From Flavobacterium sp. 1 (GTDB taxonomy: Bacteria; Bacteroidota; Bacteroidia; Flavobacteriales; Flavobacteriaceae), in the NCBI RefSeq assembly GCF_002797935.1, contig NZ_PGER01000001.1:2232001-2296000 (forward strand): a stretch of 64,000 nucleotides of DNA, written 5' to 3'. The position numbers and the translations under genes are program-made. Position 1 is the stretch's first letter, and every line of letters begins with the position of its first letter. This document shows, piece after piece, positions 24,900-34,508 of the stretch. The notes beneath the pieces are model-generated. The model saw only the letters and a program-made list of their open reading frames with translations. It made no database searches and had not been told where the DNA came from.

Positions 24900-25541
24900 A
24901 TGGAAAAAATTAAAATCATTATTGCCGATGATCATACCATGTTTCTTCAAGGTATCGTTTCATTATTAGAAAATGAAGAAAACATTACCATTTTGGGGAA
25001 AGCGGAAAACGGGAAAGCGGTTTTCAAAATAATAGAAAATTCCATTCCTGATATTATATTGCTGGACATAAGCATGCCCGAAATGGACGGAATTGAAGTG
25101 ACCAAAATTATAAAACAAAAATTCCCTTCCATCAAAATATTGATTGTAAGCACACACAGCAACATACAAATGATTGCCAAACTCATACGTATGGGAGTGG
25201 ATGGTTATTTGCTAAAAAATGCTGAAAAACAAGAACTCCTCCACGCTATTGAAACTATTCAAAACGGAGCCACTTATTTTTGTAAGGAAGTCACAGAAAA
25301 AAATGACGATAACAATTCTAAAATAAAAAGTGAAACCCTCCAAATAACTGAATTGAGCAATAGAGAAAAAGAAATCCTTATTCTTATTGCCCAAGAGTTT
25401 ACGGGTAATGAAATTGCAGAAAAAACTTTTATTAGCCTTAATACAGTCAATACCCACCGTCGGAATTTAATTTCGAAACTCAATGTAAAAAACACGGCAG
25501 GATTAGTAAAATATGCTATAGAATACGGGTTGCTGGATTGA
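24900..25541 (+). CDS. LuxR/NarL-type response regulator
   Basis: 213 residues. Receiver: acidic pair D10/D11, phospho-acceptor D56 (DIILLDISMPEMDG), Thr/Ser near STHSN, and the Lys in LLKNAEK. Output: a LuxR HTH (ELSNREKEILILIAQEFTGNEIAEKTFISLNTVNTHRRNLISKLNVKN). Cognate to the TPR kinase. The four promoters with a shared palindrome at about -42 are candidate targets: adhesin operon and three units of the downstream cluster (inference from position and operator geometry). Its stop is 6 bases from the convergent PorP-type gene. Confidence 0.92.
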   Translation: MEKIKIIIADDHTMFLQGIVSLLENEENITILGKAENGKAVFKIIENSIPDIILLDISMPEMDGIEVTKIIKQKFPSIKILIVSTHSNIQMIAKLIRMGVDGYLLKNAEKQELLHAIETIQNGATYFCKEVTEKNDDNNSKIKSETLQITELSNREKEILILIAQEFTGNEIAEKTFISLNTVNTHRRNLISKLNVKNTAGLVKYAIEYGLLD

Positions 25542-25547
25542 ACCAAA

Positions 25548-26468
25548 CTACCTTTCAAATCCTTTTCCAAGACGATAGTTTAAAACAAGACTATGTGTGT
25601 TATTAATAGTAGCACTTTCTAATGAATAGTTGTACGAATACATAATTCTCCAGTGATCGAATAAATAAAAACCAGCAAGGAAATTCAAGGCTGAACTGCT
25701 TCTGTAACCTGCTCCGACTTCGACTATGTTTTTATAATTAACCATTAAATTAAAATCGACTTGAAGCGGAGCTCCAGAGACGCATTTTATCAAAGTGCTT
25801 GGGTTAATCAGTACTTCTTCAAATTGATTGGTAAAAAAACGATAGCCCAGATACCCATAATAATTGTTTTTTATATTTAGATTCGTCTCATTAGATAAAG
25901 AAGAACCAAATAGATTGGGAGCAGAGAGACCTAAATAAATATGGTCTTTATTATACAAAAAACCAACGCCCATATTGGGTATTAACGTATGAATGTTTTC
26001 TTGAAAATTAGGGTCATTTTCAATTCCTAATTCCAGTAAATTTTCATCATATATGGAGGCTCCTGCGGTAATTCCAAAAGAAATAATATTAGGATCATAA
26101 GCCCACCATTTGCCTTGAGCATATTCGGAATCAAAAAAAATCTTATAGGAGTAAGCGCCAAAAAAATTGGTGACACTCGAAACTCCTATTTGATCTCTAG
26201 ACACTCCAGCAGCTAGCCCCACATGTTTGGATCTTAAGGGAGCGTTCACTGTTAATTGCGTATCTCTTGCGCCACCCTCAACGGAATAAAAATTACCAGT
26301 ACTTATTAATGTAATGTCAATATCTTCATAATAGCCCGCATGGGCAGGATTAATGACGACTGTATTGTAATTATAATTTGCAAAAATTGGCGTTTGCTGT
26401 CCTTGAATGCTATTGGAAACTATTCCAAATGCAATCAGAATAGTTAGCTTAAAATAATTTGGATTCAT
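25548..26468 (-). CDS. PorP/SprF-family type IX secretion membrane protein
   Basis: 306 residues. Signal peptide (about 1-22, ending NSIQGQQ), then the PorP/SprF sequence: TPIFANYNYNTVVINPAHAGYYEDIDI is the family hallmark, followed by an amphipathic beta-strand series expected of an outer-membrane barrel, ending LVLNYRLGKGFER. Its gene starts 3 bases after the adhesin stop; SprF-type proteins are known to be co-encoded with and needed for secretion or attachment of type B sorted adhesins such as SprB. Confidence 0.92.
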   Translation of the reverse strand: MNPNYFKLTILIAFGIVSNSIQGQQTPIFANYNYNTVVINPAHAGYYEDIDITLISTGNFYSVEGGARDTQLTVNAPLRSKHVGLAAGVSRDQIGVSSVTNFFGAYSYKIFFDSEYAQGKWWAYDPNIISFGITAGASIYDENLLELGIENDPNFQENIHTLIPNMGVGFLYNKDHIYLGLSAPNLFGSSLSNETNLNIKNNYYGYLGYRFFTNQFEEVLINPSTLIKCVSGAPLQVDFNLMVNYKNIVEVGAGYRSSSALNFLAGFYLFDHWRIMYSYNYSLESATINNTHSLVLNYRLGKGFER

Positions 26469-26471
26469 TAA

Positions 26472-29400
26472 TTATCGTTTTAAAACAAGGTAACCCTTGT
26501 GCTTTTTTAAATGAGATGCTGCTTCGGTTTTTATTTCAAAAAAGTAAGTTCCTTCTGGAAGCAAATCGGCTCCAAGGTTTCTTTTCCTGTTAGCAACACC
26601 GGTAAAAACGTTGGTGGTATTGTTATATCCTTTTATTTGGAATACTAAGTCTCCCCATCGATTGTAAATGGAGACTTCATTTTTTGGAAACTGGTCGATT
26701 GTATCGATGTACCAAAAATCATTTATTCCGTCGTTATCTGGTGAAAAACCATATTTTGTGTCGTCTTTTTGTCGCTGTTCTACATAAATGGTAATAGCAT
26801 CTTCAGCTGTACAGCCCTCAATATTTTTGAAAATAACGGTATATGTAGTCGTTTCTAATGGACTGGCAATAGGATTACTGATTGATGAATTATTCAATCC
26901 TGTCATTGAATTCCAATTAAAACTTCCTTCGGTAGTTGCAACTGCCTGGAGATAAACTTGTTCTCCTTCTTGAATATAAACATCGCTGCCTGCATTTACC
27001 GAAACTGAATTTTCGAATAATTTGAAACTGCACTTTGAATTATTTTTACTGGCATCTGTTGCCGTTATCGTAACTGTCATCCCAACTGTAAAAGGACTTC
27101 CTGCCAGTGGACTTTGTGTAACAATAGGATTGGCGTCTTGATTGTCTTTAACTGTTACTAACGTTGTATAATCAGGAATTTTTGTTATCGAGCAAGCTAT
27201 GTATTGGTCAGACAAACATGTTATTTTTGGAGATTCCATATCTGCTATTTCATTTACGACCAAAGAGCAAGAGCCTATATTTCCCGAAGCATCTTTGGCC
27301 GAAATCACGACCGTCATTCCATTTGTAAAAGGACTACCGGCTACTGGACTTTGAGTAATTATTGGTAAAGCATCACAATTATCGCTAACTGTAACGGTAG
27401 AAATATAACTTGGCAGCACTGCTCCTGAAATGAGGATTTTGTTTCCCGAGCAAGTAATGTTAGGCTTTATAATATCTGCGGAAGCATTAATAATAAAACT
27501 ACAATTAGAACTATTATTTGAAGCATCTTTGGCGGTCATTGTAATTGTCATTCCATCCACAAAAGGGCTTCCTGCGATTGGACTTTGAGTGATTATTGGC
27601 GAAGGGTCGCAATTATCGGTGGCAATGATTAATGGGATATAATTTGGAATTGTTGCACCGCAGGATAATATTTGATTTCCAATGCAGGTGATGACTGGCT
27701 TTGTAACATCTGCGGAAGCGATAACCAAAAAACTACACACTTCTGAATTATTCGAAACATCTTTGGCGGTCATTGTAATTTTCATTCCAGGCACAAAAGG
27801 ACTTCCAGCTATTGGATTCTGCGTGATTATTGGCGAAGGGTCGCAATTATCAGTGGCAATGATTAATGGAATATAATTTGGAACTGTTGCACCGCAGGAT
27901 AATATTTGATTTCCAATACAAGTGATGACTGGCTTCGTAACATCTGCGGATGCGTTAACCAAAAAGCTACAAGTTTGGGTGTTATTTGAAGCATCTTTGG
28001 CGGTCATTGTAATTGTCATTCCATCCACAAAAGGGCTTCCAGCGATTGGACTTTGAGTGATTGTTGGCGAAGCATCGCAATTATCAGTGGCAGTGATTAA
28101 TGGGATATAATTTGGAATTGTTGCACCGCAGGATAATATTTGATTTCCAATGCAGGTGATGACTGGCTTTGTAACATCTGCGGAAGCGTTAATCAAAAAG
28201 CTACAAGTTTGAGTGTTATTTGAAGCATCTTTGGCGGTCATTGTAATTGTCATTCCAGACACAAAAGGACTTCCTGCTATTGGACTTTGAGTGATTGTTG
28301 GCGAAGCATCGCAATTGTCTGTGGCTGTAATTAATGGAATATAATTTGGAACTGTTGCACCGCAAGATAATGTTTGGTTGCCAATACAAGTGATGACTGG
28401 CTTAGTCACATCTGCGGAAGCGTTAACTAAAAAACTGCAGGTTTGGGTGTTCTTTGAAGCGTCTTTGGCGGTCATTGTAATTGTCATTCCAGACACAAAA
28501 GGGCTTCCAGCAATTGGATTCTGCGTGATTATTGGCGAAGCATCGCAATTATCAGTGGCAATGATTAATGGAATATAATTTGGAACTGTTGCACCGCAAC
28601 TTAATGTTTGGTTGCCAATGCAAGTGATGACTGGCTTTGTAACATCTGCGGAAGCGTTAATCAAAAAGCTACAAGTTTGGGTGTTATTCGAAGCGTCTTT
28701 GGCGGTCATTGTAATTGTCATTCCAGACACAAAAGGACTTCCTGCTGCTGGACTTTGCGTGATTGTCGGAGAAGCGTCGCAATTATCAGTGGCAGTGATT
28801 GATGGAATGTAATTTGGAATTGTTGAACCGCAACTTAATGTTTGGTTGCCAATGCAAGTGATGACTGGCTTAGTCACATCTGCGGAAGCATTAATCAAAA
28901 AGCTACAAGTTTGGGTGTTATTCGAAACATCTTTGGCAGTCATTGTAATTGTCATTCCATCCACAAAAGGGCTTCCTGCTATGGGACTTTGAGTGATTGT
29001 TGGTGAAGCATCGCAATTATCGGTCACGGTGATTAATGGAATGTAACTTGGAATTGTTGTACCGCAAGATAATGTTTGGTTGCCAATGCAGGTGATGACT
29101 GGCTTAGTCACATCTGCGGAAGCGTTAATCAAAAAGCTACAAGTTTGGGTGTTATTCGAAGCGTCTTTGGCGGTCATTGTAATTGTCATTCCAGACACAA
29201 AAGGACTTCCTGCTGCGGGACTTTGAGTGATTGTTGGTGAAGGGTCTGTGTTGTCAGAAACCGTTACCATGCTTATATAATTTGGGATTGTTGCGCTTCC
29301 GCAAGCTAGTAGCTGATTGGAAGGACATATTATCGTTGGTGCTTGTGTATCTCCAACGGATGAAATGGTAAAACTGCAAGTAGAAAAATTAGATTTAGCA

Positions 29401-32400
29401 TCAGTAGCGGTAAGCGTTATGGTTTGTAAACCGCCTGCAAAAATAGTTCCTGCTACTGGATCTTGTGTAACTACAGGACTGCTGTCACAATTGTCCGTAA
29501 CTGTGATGTCTGTTTTGTAATTTGGTATTGCTGAGCCAACAGCCAAAACCTTATTATTTGGACAATCGGTTATTACTGGTTTTTCCGTGTCTGGAGCAAT
29601 TTGTTTTCCAAAAACTACATAGGCAAAACCAGGTGATCTATTAATTCGCAGCCAACTTCCATAAGAATCAATACTATTTCCTATAATTATATCGCTTATA
29701 CCATCATTATTTACATCTCCAGCATAATTTACGGAGTAATTAGCCGAAGAACCATCAGAACTTATTATAAGCACATCTTTAGCACCAAGCGTAGCACGGT
29801 TAACTATTGGAGTCCAGATATTTTTCCCAAATAATATATTAAAATCAGGACCATTTTGAAAAACATAATCTCCAAATCCATCTTTATTAAAATCTCCCGC
29901 AGTACCAAATGAATCTCCCCAATAAATGTTAGTGATTTTAAAACCATTAGTCCCATTCAAATTTTTTAGATCCATTAATGCAGGAATAGTTGTGCCACCA
30001 AAAAGGATATAATCTCTGGCAACTGCTATATCATTATATCCATCGCCATTGATATCTCCTGCCTTTGAAATACCAAGATAAGAAGCCAAAGGATTACTGC
30101 TGTTTTCCAGAACAAACCCGTTGCTGCCATTTAGCGTAGATAGATCAAATACCGCTGGAAAATTTGAAGAACGTCCATAAATGACAAATTTGCGAATCTG
30201 ACCACTTCCGTTATAACCGCCTAGTCCCATATCCGAAATTCCATCTCCATTTATATCTCCTAAGCCCGAAATGGCATCTCCAACCGCACCAGCAGTAGCA
30301 TCACCTTGTATTGAAAAACCGTTAGTCCCATTAATTTGATTGGTTCTTAATACTGCAGGAAATGTAGAATGCGAACCATAGACAACAAAACATTTTCCGT
30401 TTACTGCACTAGAACCACCAGTAATTGCAGCTATATCTTGTATTCCGTCGCCATTTATATCTCCTATTTTATCTGTATTAATCCCCACAGCTTCAGAGTC
30501 ATCTGATCCAATAAGTGAAAACCCATTGGTGCCATCCAAAGTGGACAAAAAGAATTCTGCTGGGAAACCACCTGCTTTTCCAAAAACAATATAAGTGTAA
30601 CCGACTTGGGAACCCGTATTATATTGATCTCGAAAAGGATCACTAATCATAAAATCTCCAATTCCATCTCCATTTATATCTCCCGCACTCCCTACTTTAT
30701 GACCTGTTGCGGTGGAATATAGGAATGGATTGTCATTTCGAATAGCAAACCCGTTTGTGCCATTGAGCAATCCTAAATCTACATTGGGAGGAAAACCAGC
30801 CGAAGTGCCATAAACTACATAAGCTGCTCCTTTGACAATTCGAAATTCATTGAAATATTTGCCATAGCTAGCGTTATAATTTCCGGGAGCTCCAATAATA
30901 AAATCATCAATTCCATCTCCGTTGACATCTCCAGCTGAATTCACACTGAAACCAACTTCTCTACTGGCTATTTCTCCGTAAATTCTAAAACCATTGTTGC
31001 CATTAAGATCACTTATATCAAGAGTAGTGGTTTTACAATTAATTTCGACCATATCAGTTCTTACCTTTATCAAAAAAGTACAGGAGTTAGTATTTCCCGA
31101 TTTATCTGCAACTGTAATAGTCACATTGGTATCAGCTGTAAACAAAGTACCTTGTGGTGGATTTTGAGTGAAAATCAAATCCATATTGTCTGTACAATTA
31201 TCATATACATTATCTAAAAAAGAAACATAATTGGGTAATGTTGAATTTACATATAATAATCTTTCACTTTGAGGACTACTTATAGTGGGAACTTCGTTAT
31301 CGATACGGTTAAGTTTTTCACCATAAAAAACATAAGCGTTCCCGTTTACCAAAGGCGAATAGGATTTTGGTATAGAACCAACTATAAAATCATTGGTTCC
31401 ATCCTTATTAAAATCGCCGATTCCTCCTGCATCTTGACCAAAATAATCCGTACTATAATACTTATCATCATTAAATACCTGATAACCTTTAGTGCCAAAA
31501 ATCATATTTTCATTTAGGATTCCTGTAGCAGTTGTACCGCCGAAAACAACAAAAACGGCACCATTAAGAGCCAATCCACCTTTGCGTGAAGCTATGATTA
31601 CATCGTCTTTACCATCATTGTTGACATCTTTCAAACTATTAACGACAGTTCCCAATTCGCCAAAGGCTTTTTTCCCTTGAAACACAACTCCTGTACTTGC
31701 ATTTAAACTGCTGGTGGGAAAAGTGGCTGGAAAAGGAGTGTTTCTGCCAAAAACAATATAGGCTTCGCCAACTGAACTCAACCCATTAATCTTTTTGCCC
31801 GGTGCTCCAACAACAACATCATCTATACCGTCATTATTAAAATCTCCTGCAGACGCTACTGATGTTCCGAGCGCTTCATAATCAAAAGCTCCGTCATTTG
31901 TTATAACTGTACCATCTGTTGCGGTCATGGTGCCTAATCCATATAATGGAGCAAAAGCCGTACTTTTTCCGTACCAAATTATAGCTCTTCCAGAATATTG
32001 AACACTTCCTTCATTGTAATGTGAAATTCCTAAAATTAAATCATCAACACCATCATTGTTAATATCCCCTGCATTTCTTCCTATTGAAGACCATCCTGAA
32101 TAATAGATTTGATATCCATCGATACGAAACCCATTAGTACCATTTAAAGAGTTGCTATTCAAACTTGAAATTCCAGATTTACCAAAAACAATAAAATACT
32201 GTCCATACGATCCTGTACCCACATTTATGATAACATCATTAATTCCGTCCTTATTGACATCTCCAGCAGTACTCACATCAATAACATAGGTATTTGCAAC
32301 AAAATTTGCAGTAAAAACAACACTATTGGAAGCATTCAAATCAGATCTATTATACAATGGTAGAAAAGCTGCAGCTGAGCCAAATAAAACAAATGCCGTT

Positions 32401-32876
32401 CCCTGTGTGGCAAAATTATCTCCTACAATAATATCATCAATACCATCATTATTAAGGTCTCCCGCAGTACTTATTGTAGTTCCTAATTTCTCATTAGCAA
32501 CAACTCCCCGAATCACAAAGCCATTGGTTCCGTCAAGGGCTGTAACATCAAAATTGTTTATTGAAAGACCTGCTTTTCCATATATAACATAAATTTCCCC
32601 AACATTATTTAATCCTCCAAAATCGGCGCCAGGAGCACCAATCATAATATCTGGAATTCCATCGTGGTTGATGTCTCCTGCACTTTTTGTAGTCGTTCCA
32701 AGTTCATCTGCAGAAGCTTTTCCTTCAATAGAGAAACCATTGGTTCCGTTTAGAATGGATTTTGGGACTTCGGGACAGCCTTGGCTATAGGAAACCAGAC
32801 TATTAGCTAACAAAAAAAGAATCGTGATTACATAAAATATTCGTGATTTCTGAACTGAAATGACATTGTTTCTCAT
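26472..32876 (-). CDS. giant T9SS adhesin with FG-GAP and HYR-like repeats, type B sorting domain
   Basis: 2134 residues. Signal peptide (about 1-31). Residues about 35-525 and 625-1080 carry integrin-alpha-like FG-GAP repeats, each with a DxNxDGxxD Ca-binding loop (for example GDINHDGIPDIMIGAPGA). One HYR-like domain (about 530-610) divides them, and 11 HYR-like repeats (about 1105-1960) follow, of which seven are almost identical 78-residue copies. A short Ig/PKD-like piece precedes the C-terminal type B (gliding-motility-associated) domain from FSPDNDGINDFWYIDTIDQFP to YLVLKR. Exported by T9SS and attached at the surface; probably adhesion or gliding. First gene of an operon with the PorP/SprF gene, behind a palindromic operator. 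Confidence 0.9.
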   Translation of the reverse strand: MRNNVISVQKSRIFYVITILFLLANSLVSYSQGCPEVPKSILNGTNGFSIEGKASADELGTTTKSAGDINHDGIPDIMIGAPGADFGGLNNVGEIYVIYGKAGLSINNFDVTALDGTNGFVIRGVVANEKLGTTISTAGDLNNDGIDDIIVGDNFATQGTAFVLFGSAAAFLPLYNRSDLNASNSVVFTANFVANTYVIDVSTAGDVNKDGINDVIINVGTGSYGQYFIVFGKSGISSLNSNSLNGTNGFRIDGYQIYYSGWSSIGRNAGDINNDGVDDLILGISHYNEGSVQYSGRAIIWYGKSTAFAPLYGLGTMTATDGTVITNDGAFDYEALGTSVASAGDFNNDGIDDVVVGAPGKKINGLSSVGEAYIVFGRNTPFPATFPTSSLNASTGVVFQGKKAFGELGTVVNSLKDVNNDGKDDVIIASRKGGLALNGAVFVVFGGTTATGILNENMIFGTKGYQVFNDDKYYSTDYFGQDAGGIGDFNKDGTNDFIVGSIPKSYSPLVNGNAYVFYGEKLNRIDNEVPTISSPQSERLLYVNSTLPNYVSFLDNVYDNCTDNMDLIFTQNPPQGTLFTADTNVTITVADKSGNTNSCTFLIKVRTDMVEINCKTTTLDISDLNGNNGFRIYGEIASREVGFSVNSAGDVNGDGIDDFIIGAPGNYNASYGKYFNEFRIVKGAAYVVYGTSAGFPPNVDLGLLNGTNGFAIRNDNPFLYSTATGHKVGSAGDINGDGIGDFMISDPFRDQYNTGSQVGYTYIVFGKAGGFPAEFFLSTLDGTNGFSLIGSDDSEAVGINTDKIGDINGDGIQDIAAITGGSSAVNGKCFVVYGSHSTFPAVLRTNQINGTNGFSIQGDATAGAVGDAISGLGDINGDGISDMGLGGYNGSGQIRKFVIYGRSSNFPAVFDLSTLNGSNGFVLENSSNPLASYLGISKAGDINGDGYNDIAVARDYILFGGTTIPALMDLKNLNGTNGFKITNIYWGDSFGTAGDFNKDGFGDYVFQNGPDFNILFGKNIWTPIVNRATLGAKDVLIISSDGSSANYSVNYAGDVNNDGISDIIIGNSIDSYGSWLRINRSPGFAYVVFGKQIAPDTEKPVITDCPNNKVLAVGSAIPNYKTDITVTDNCDSSPVVTQDPVAGTIFAGGLQTITLTATDAKSNFSTCSFTISSVGDTQAPTIICPSNQLLACGSATIPNYISMVTVSDNTDPSPTITQSPAAGSPFVSGMTITMTAKDASNNTQTCSFLINASADVTKPVITCIGNQTLSCGTTIPSYIPLITVTDNCDASPTITQSPIAGSPFVDGMTITMTAKDVSNNTQTCSFLINASADVTKPVITCIGNQTLSCGSTIPNYIPSITATDNCDASPTITQSPAAGSPFVSGMTITMTAKDASNNTQTCSFLINASADVTKPVITCIGNQTLSCGATVPNYIPLIIATDNCDASPIITQNPIAGSPFVSGMTITMTAKDASKNTQTCSFLVNASADVTKPVITCIGNQTLSCGATVPNYIPLITATDNCDASPTITQSPIAGSPFVSGMTITMTAKDASNNTQTCSFLINASADVTKPVITCIGNQILSCGATIPNYIPLITATDNCDASPTITQSPIAGSPFVDGMTITMTAKDASNNTQTCSFLVNASADVTKPVITCIGNQILSCGATVPNYIPLIIATDNCDPSPIITQNPIAGSPFVPGMKITMTAKDVSNNSEVCSFLVIASADVTKPVITCIGNQILSCGATIPNYIPLIIATDNCDPSPIITQSPIAGSPFVDGMTITMTAKDASNNSSNCSFIINASADIIKPNITCSGNKILISGAVLPSYISTVTVSDNCDALPIITQSPVAGSPFTNGMTVVISAKDASGNIGSCSLVVNEIADMESPKITCLSDQYIACSITKIPDYTTLVTVKDNQDANPIVTQSPLAGSPFTVGMTVTITATDASKNNSKCSFKLFENSVSVNAGSDVYIQEGEQVYLQAVATTEGSFNWNSMTGLNNSSISNPIASPLETTTYTVIFKNIEGCTAEDAITIYVEQRQKDDTKYGFSPDNDGINDFWYIDTIDQFPKNEVSIYNRWGDLVFQIKGYNNTTNVFTGVANRKRNLGADLLPEGTYFFEIKTEAASHLKKHKGYLVLKR
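27469..29106 (-). repeat. seven tandem 234-bp coding repeats
   Basis: The sequence encoding TKPVITC recurs at exactly 234-base intervals (anchors 27691, 27925, 28159, 28393, 28627, 28861, 29095). The 78-residue units are very alike, while the outer HYR-like repeats of the same protein have diverged strongly, pointing to recent expansion by recombination or slippage. Confidence 0.9.
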
Positions 32877-32904
32877 TGTGAAATTTTCCTTTTAATTTAA
32901 AAAG

Positions 32905-32954
32905 CAAAACTAAAAGTTGAAAAAATCATATCCATCACTATAAATGATGATTTT
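32905..32954 (-). promoter_or_regulatory. adhesin operon promoter with palindromic operator
   Basis: Operator TCACTATAAATGATGA (32935-32950, plus-strand reading) with TTTT after it, 22 bases, then a minus-strand -7 box TAGTTTTG (32905-32912). The start codon is 28 bases on. The same arrangement occurs at 35624, 40230 and 50066. Confidence 0.75.
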
Positions 32955-33011
32955 GTATTTTGAAAAGAAGATTATTCAGAGTAATTTATATCTTCATTAT
33001 GCTGCAAGATA

Positions 33012-33899
33012 CTAAAAAGCTCTTATAGCACGTATTCTGTTTGAATTTGATTTTGATGTAGAAACAATAGATCCTCCGCCAAAATAAAAAGCTTCTGCAA
33101 TGCTAGCCAAAAGTTCGGTACTACTCCAATAAGTCGAAGTACCGTCTATTGGCAATAAGGTGTTGCCCGCTGATCGTAATGTTTTTTGAACATAAAAACG
33201 ATGTTGATACAACAAACTTAATTCATCAATGCTAGGCAAATACCAACCAGTTCCCAGAGTAGCAATATAGGTTGGTATTGTTCCTGCTGTAATTAAAGAA
33301 GTATTATAAGCACCATCTTCAGTACGGTCGGCACCAAACCAATAACCTCCAGCACCATTTAGCCAAACTCCTGTTGTCTCTGTGTTGGCAACTATTAACC
33401 CGTGTTCCAAACCATCGCTTCCTCGGTAAATTTCAAAAATAATGCCTCCATTAAAAGGTTCACCAAGATAATGGGCAAAACCAGACACTGTACTGCTCGA
33501 ATTTTTAGCATACAAAGCATAAGGAACACTCAACAATTGGCTCGATCCAGAAATAGTATATGAACTGCCTCCTGCTGGGTCAGTTTCTGTTTTTATAAAA
33601 TAAGATCCTGCTCCCCAGTTTATAGCAGCAAACGTACCTGACGTTACTGTTCCAGTACCTATTTCAACACTAACCAAACCATTTGCGTTTGTGGTTGCAG
33701 TTTGTGTTTCTACATACACTGGAGTTCCTGTGTCCGAGGTACGCAGAATGCTTATTCGCATTCCTATTGTTTGATTGCTAATTAGCGAATTATTTGCATT
33801 ACGAATTACGGCTTGGTAACTCATTTTATTTGGTGCTTGGGCAAAAGAAACTGTACTTATTAGTACTATTATTGCTATAATGATCAGTATTTTTTTCAT
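33012..33899 (-). CDS. secreted protein with DUF1566-like (Lcl) C-terminal domain
   Basis: 295 residues. Signal peptide ending TVSFAQ. The next 120 residues (APNKMSYQAVIRNANNSLISNQTIGMRISIL...) form the beta-rich N-terminal domain common in secreted Bacteroidota proteins. The end, GTGWYLPSIDELSLLYQHR to STYWSSTELLASIAEAFYFGGGSI and RIRAIRAF, matches the DUF1566/Lcl fold. Function unknown, perhaps surface or matrix. Its gene starts 11 bases after the stop of the T9SS type A protein gene, so the two form an operon. Confidence 0.75.
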   Translation of the reverse strand: MKKILIIIAIIVLISTVSFAQAPNKMSYQAVIRNANNSLISNQTIGMRISILRTSDTGTPVYVETQTATTNANGLVSVEIGTGTVTSGTFAAINWGAGSYFIKTETDPAGGSSYTISGSSQLLSVPYALYAKNSSSTVSGFAHYLGEPFNGGIIFEIYRGSDGLEHGLIVANTETTGVWLNGAGGYWFGADRTEDGAYNTSLITAGTIPTYIATLGTGWYLPSIDELSLLYQHRFYVQKTLRSAGNTLLPIDGTSTYWSSTELLASIAEAFYFGGGSIVSTSKSNSNRIRAIRAF

Positions 33900-33910
33900 A
33901 ATATTAGACG

Positions 33911-34390
33911 CTAATTTTTAATAATTTTAAATGTTTTCATTATTTTATTATTTTGATTTACGTTTAACAAATAACTTGCTCGGCTAAATCCTGACATTTC
34001 AACTTCAGTCTTTTCATTTTGAATTTTACCCTCTAAAAGTAATCTTCCGAATAAATCATATAATTGATACGTTAAACCTATAATTTCGGTATTTTCTATA
34101 ACTATGTTTAACACATCGGTAGTTGGATTAGGATATATTTTTCCCTCTAACTTTATATCAAACTCCTGGTTTCCCAATACAACTTGAATTTCAAGAGGCT
34201 GTTGTACTCCAGTAACCACAGATTCTTTAATACCGATAATGTTAGCATACACCATTTGCCCCACAGAATAACTTACACTCCCACCTGTACCCAAAATATT
34301 CTTACCCGAAGCCGTTGTATTGCTTTGTGCATTTGCGGTTGCAATTCCCAATCCAAGCTGCAGTAAGGGAATAAAAAATCTATTTTTCAT
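33911..34390 (-). CDS. small T9SS type A sorted protein
   Basis: 159 residues, almost only a signal peptide (about 1-21) plus a sorting domain. The N-terminal part GTGGSVSYSVGQMVYANIIGI resembles the short domain seen in proteins of this kind, and residues 85-159 are the type A C-terminal domain (YPNPTTDVLNIVIEN; YDLFGRLLLEGKI; NNKIMKTFKIIKN). Likely a small exported surface protein. A minus-strand -7 box TAGATTTG is at 34434-34441. Confidence 0.8.
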   Translation of the reverse strand: MKNRFFIPLLQLGLGIATANAQSNTTASGKNILGTGGSVSYSVGQMVYANIIGIKESVVTGVQQPLEIQVVLGNQEFDIKLEGKIYPNPTTDVLNIVIENTEIIGLTYQLYDLFGRLLLEGKIQNEKTEVEMSGFSRASYLLNVNQNNKIMKTFKIIKN

Positions 34391-34508
34391 AATGCTTAAA
34401 TATTTATATTACAATCTATCCGTTTTTTTTCAGCAAATCTAAAAGCATTGCATTTTTATAAAGTCAAATTTTCTTTTTTCAAAAAAATAGATATTGAGTT
34501 TTTTTTTG

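Noticed and set aside
27469-29106. Regular repeats that could suggest a CRISPR array
   Set aside because: Units are 234 bp, coding in frame, and have no unique spacers.
27682-29520. Several plus-strand frames of 60-70 codons opposite the adhesin repeats
   Set aside because: They recur with the 234-bp repeat period and mirror the codon pattern of the minus-strand gene; shadow frames.
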